A stretch of 8,307 nucleotides of DNA from Frankiales bacterium. GTDB lineage: Bacteria > Actinomycetota > Actinomycetes > Mycobacteriales > SCTD01. How positions within the stretch are numbered: the first letter of the stretch is position 1; the number at the start of each line of letters is the position of its first letter. The notes beneath the pieces were generated by a model. That model was not told the DNA's origin. It did not search any database and was given only the letters and a program-made list of their open reading frames with translations. The translations under genes and the position numbers were made by a program. This document shows positions 6,432-8,307 of the stretch, one piece after another. The stretch covers positions 1 through 8,307 of the forward strand of contig JAODNB010000304.1 of assembly GCA_025464795.1 (NCBI GenBank). The letters run 5' to 3'.

Positions 6432-7106
6432 ATGCGGGAACCCGTCAAGCGGGCGTACGACAGCTCGCGCCGTCGCGAGCAGGCGCGTGCGACGCAGCGG
6501 TCGGTGCTCGAGGCAGCCCGGGAGCTGTTCGTCACGAACGGCTACGGGCGCACCACCATCAAGGACATCGCCGCAGCAGCAGGGGTCTCGGCCGAGCTCA
6601 TCTACGCGACCTTCGGGAACAAGGCGACGCTGCTTCATCGGGCCTGGGACATCACGATCGGCGGTGACGACGAACAGGTCCTGTTCCACGAGCGGCCCGA
6701 GGTGCGCGCCCTCATGGCCGAGCCCGACCTGGTGCGACGCCTGCGTGCCCAAGCAGTCCTGCTCACCTCGACGGCCCATCGCATCGCGCCCTTCATCCGG
6801 GCCCTCCAGGGTGCAGCCGGCTCGGAACCCGTCGCGGCCGACATGCTCGCCGAGATCGACCGGCAGCGACTCGTCGGTATCTCAGTGATGGCTTCGCAGG
6901 CCGCCGCTACAGGACAGCTGGCTGTCTCCGAGGCTGAGTGCCGCGACGTCGTCTGGGCGAGCAGCGACGGTGCGCTGTGGCACAAGCTGGTCGTCGAGCA
7001 GGGCTGGTCCGACGAGCGGTTCTCCGACTGGCTCGGGCGGATGTGGGTAGCCGTTCTCGTTACCGCTCCGCTGGTGGCGGGCCGCCCGACGAACGATGGT
7101 GGATGA
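6432..7106 (+). CDS. TetR/AcrR-family transcriptional regulator
   Basis: This 224-residue protein is a ligand-responsive DNA-binding repressor by family. The N-terminal domain is clear: a basic stretch RRREQARATQ (13-22), helix 1 RSVLEAARELFVTNGYGRTT (23-42), the helix-turn-helix IKDIAAAAGVSAELIYATFGNK (43-64), then LLHRAWD. The C-terminal ligand and dimerisation part (about 80-215) is Ala-rich, helical-looking and, as usual, not diagnostic of the ligand. The ATG at 6432 has AAAGG (6417-6421) ten bases upstream, partly inside the inverted repeat, so operator binding could also block the start region. It is divergent from the methyltransferase gene and followed 68 bases later by an acyltransferase gene in the same direction; both are likely targets. 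A lipid-related ligand such as an acyl-CoA is a guess from the neighbours. Confidence 0.9.
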   Translation: MREPVKRAYDSSRRREQARATQRSVLEAARELFVTNGYGRTTIKDIAAAAGVSAELIYATFGNKATLLHRAWDITIGGDDEQVLFHERPEVRALMAEPDLVRRLRAQAVLLTSTAHRIAPFIRALQGAAGSEPVAADMLAEIDRQRLVGISVMASQAAATGQLAVSEAECRDVVWASSDGALWHKLVVEQGWSDERFSDWLGRMWVAVLVTAPLVAGRPTNDGG

Positions 7107-7174
7107 TTCCACCAGCTCATAGAGCGCCGTGTAGCAGCGTTCGTCGACCCCGACGCTCGACCCAGAGGGAACGC

Positions 7175-7948
7175 ATGACTGACGTACCTGCCGTCGACCC
7201 GTCCCGCCTCAACAAGGCGAGGACCCTGCTCGAGGCCGTCATGCGGGTCTACCACCGCGCCGAGGCCACCGGCGTCGAGAACCTGCCTCACAGCGGTGCC
7301 CTGCTCGTCGGCAACCACTCCGGCGGCATCATCGCCATGGACGTGCCGGCCATCGCCCTCGCCTACTGGAAGCGCTTCGGCGTGGAGCGCCCGCTGCACG
7401 TGCTCGCCCATGACCTCCTGACGATGGGGCCCCTGGGCACCTTCCTGGGCTCGCTGGGCTTCGTGAAGGCGACTCGGGAGAACGCGCAAGCGGCGCTGAG
7501 AGCAGGAGGCGCGACCATCGTGTTCCCCGGCGGCGACTTCGACGTCTACCGCCCGACCAGCAAGATCCACACGATCGACTTCAACGGCCGCACGGGATAC
7601 GTCCGCACCGCCGTCGAGGCCGGCGTGCCCATCGTGCCCGTCGTCAGCATCGGTGGCCACGAGACGCAGCTCGTGCTGAGCCGCGGCGAGGCCCTGGCCA
7701 AGCACAACCCCATCGCCAAGCTCGCCCGCAGCAAGTACGCACCCATCACGTTCGGGTTCCCGTGGGGCCTCACGATGGGCCTGCCGCAGCTGCCGTTGCC
7801 CTCCAAGATCGTGACTCGGTTCCTCGAGCCGATCGACCCTGCCGCCCTGGACAACGACGTCGAGGCGATCGACGCGCTCGTCCGTGAGCGGATGCAGAGC
7901 GCCATGGACGAGCTCGCTGCCGAGCGCCGCTTCCCGATCGTCGGCTGA
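7175..7948 (+). CDS. Lysophospholipid acyltransferase-family protein, MGAT/TMEM68-like variant
   Basis: The protein has 257 residues from the ATG at 7175, which has AGAGGGA (7164-7170) four bases upstream; the frame is open farther left but would run through the end of tetR. It resembles the glycerolipid acyltransferase superfamily: LLVGNHSGGIIAMD at 43-56, IVFPGGDFDVYRP at 115-127, and GVPIVPVVSIGGHET at about 150-164. It departs from ordinary PlsC: the catalytic His48 is followed by Gly-Gly and the next Asp is eight residues on (HX7D), and the FPEGTR block is replaced by FPGGDFDVYRP. These are features I associate with the diacylglycerol/monoacylglycerol acyltransferase-like (TMEM68) branch. 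The acceptor is unknown; a neutral lipid or lysolipid is likely. It is 68 bases behind tetR with no visible terminator, so probably co-transcribed. Confidence 0.86.
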   Translation: MTDVPAVDPSRLNKARTLLEAVMRVYHRAEATGVENLPHSGALLVGNHSGGIIAMDVPAIALAYWKRFGVERPLHVLAHDLLTMGPLGTFLGSLGFVKATRENAQAALRAGGATIVFPGGDFDVYRPTSKIHTIDFNGRTGYVRTAVEAGVPIVPVVSIGGHETQLVLSRGEALAKHNPIAKLARSKYAPITFGFPWGLTMGLPQLPLPSKIVTRFLEPIDPAALDNDVEAIDALVRERMQSAMDELAAERRFPIVG

Positions 7949-8089
7949 TCCCTCAGGGTCGACGCGGGTCCCGTCCGACGAACCCCAGGAGGCGGGTCTC
8001 CGGGTCGAGCCGCTTGTGACCGAGCCCGGAATCGTCAAACCGACTGGTTGAGGACCCCGAAGCCTGAGTCACGGTCGACCGCACCTCCC

Positions 8090-8118
8090 TTGCCGGTTTA
8101 GAGCGCTCTAGGTAGCGT
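8090..8118 (+). promoter_or_regulatory. Promoter TTGCCG-N17-TAGCGT for the right-edge lipoprotein gene
   Basis: A -35-like TTGCCG (8090-8095) and a -10-like TAGCGT (8113-8118, TAnnnT) are separated by the ideal 17 bases. This is a good housekeeping-sigma type match for a high-GC actinobacterium. A start near 8125 would leave a leader of about 50 bases before the ATG at 8174. Confidence 0.55.
8099..8110. promoter_or_regulatory. 12-bp palindrome TAGAGCGCTCTA inside the promoter spacer, candidate operator
   Basis: The sequence is a perfect palindrome lying wholly between the -35 and -10 boxes of the promoter above. The core GAGCGCTC with a central CG resembles operators of LacI-family repressors in actinobacteria (for example the CebR box TGGGAGCGCTCCCA). 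A repressor bound here would block RNA polymerase. No LacI-type gene is visible in the window, so the binding protein is unknown. Confidence 0.5.
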
Positions 8119-8173
8119 TGCTGAAGCGTGTCGCTCGTGTGAGCAGCTCGAGACCTGGACCACTGGAGATCCT

Positions 8174-8307
8174 ATGCGCGGCAGGACCCGGCAACCGCTT
8201 CGGCGTCGGCAAGCACGACCGGTGCTCGCCGGGCTCGCCGTCGCGGCGCTGCTCGCAGGCTGCGGCACCACCGTGCCGCTCGCCTCCCGGGCGCAGAGCA
8301 CGAACGG
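8174..8307 (+). CDS. Secreted lipoprotein, partial (C-terminus off the right edge)
   Basis: Only the first 44 residues are visible, beginning MRGRTRQPLRRRQARPVLAG. They form a typical lipoprotein signal: an n-region with seven or more arginines, a short hydrophobic core (VLAGLAVAALLAGC), and lipobox L-A-G-C with Cys30, followed by GTT and a flexible-looking stretch. There is no Tat-type RRxFL motif. The ATG has GGAGA (8165-8169) four bases upstream and a promoter further up. It could be a substrate-binding protein of another ABC importer, as this signal style is common among them in actinobacteria, but the visible part does not decide this. Confidence 0.75.
   Translation, partial: MRGRTRQPLRRRQARPVLAGLAVAALLAGCGTTVPLASRAQSTN

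Larger units (their letters stand above)
7949..8173. other. Intergenic region with the promoter of the next gene
   Basis: These 225 bases hold no gene. Just after the acyltransferase stop there is an imperfect stem (GTCGACG at 7958-7964 with CGTCCGAC at 7972-7979, one bulged base) without a T-run. It is at best a weak terminator. The right half carries the promoter and palindrome listed separately. Confidence 0.5.

Noticed and set aside
6938..7174. An N-terminal extension of the second acyltransferase into tetR
   Set aside because: The extra residues lie in a different frame of the tetR coding sequence; the ATG at 7175 has its own ribosome site and starts the family-like region.
7958..7979. 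A rho-independent terminator after the second acyltransferase
   Set aside because: The stem is short and bulged and there is no T-run; it is noted only as a weak possibility.
6635..8038. A 467-residue minus-strand frame across tetR and the second acyltransferase
   Set aside because: It spans two well-supported plus-strand genes and their gap, and its translation has no recognisable domain.

Overview
The window is GC-rich (roughly 70%), uses GTG and TTG starts as well as ATG, and carries a strong G/C third-position bias that produces long antisense ORFs. This is typical of a high-GC actinobacterium. A Nocardioides-like or related genome would fit, but that is inference; no rRNA or other taxonomic marker is present.

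Left part (1-4353, minus strand): a branched-chain amino acid (LIV/HAAT-type) ABC uptake operon, transcribed right to left. The order is substrate-binding lipoprotein (LivK-like, 3121-4353), then one 931-residue polypeptide that fuses both permeases and one ATPase (LivH-LivM-LivG, 322-3117), then the second ATPase (LivF-like, entering from 325 and cut by the left edge). The genes are packed tightly: a 3-base gap between the first two and an ATGA overlap between the last two. Together they would make a complete importer, with two permease domains, two ATPase domains and one binding protein. The real ligand cannot be read from sequence.

Middle (4354-4797): a 444-base divergent intergenic region with no credible gene. 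It holds a paired GTGCACAA repeat on the liv side and a 12-bp palindrome on the other side. It is followed by a PlsC-type 1-acyl-glycerol-3-phosphate acyltransferase (4798-5529, plus, TTG start). Convergent to that gene, 26 bases away, is a class I SAM-dependent methyltransferase (5556-6371, minus).

Right part (6372-8307): the methyltransferase is divergent from a TetR-family regulator (6432-7106). The 60-base gap is an AT-rich island with a perfect TATAAT for the methyltransferase, enclosed by a 7-bp inverted repeat that is the obvious candidate TetR operator. Behind tetR, probably in the same transcript, is a second acyltransferase of a divergent MGAT/TMEM68-like type with a PGG motif (7175-7948). 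A 225-base gap follows with a good promoter (TTGCCG-N17-TAGCGT) that has a 12-bp palindrome in its spacer. It leads into the start of another lipoprotein gene (8174 onward, cut by the right edge).

The reading is an amino-acid-type importer next to a small lipid-modification neighbourhood with its own TetR switch. I did not find a defence, mobile, CRISPR or RNA system, and nothing here is convincingly a new kind of system. The more unusual points are the three-domain Liv fusion, the TetR/methyltransferase control region and the operator-in-spacer promoter.
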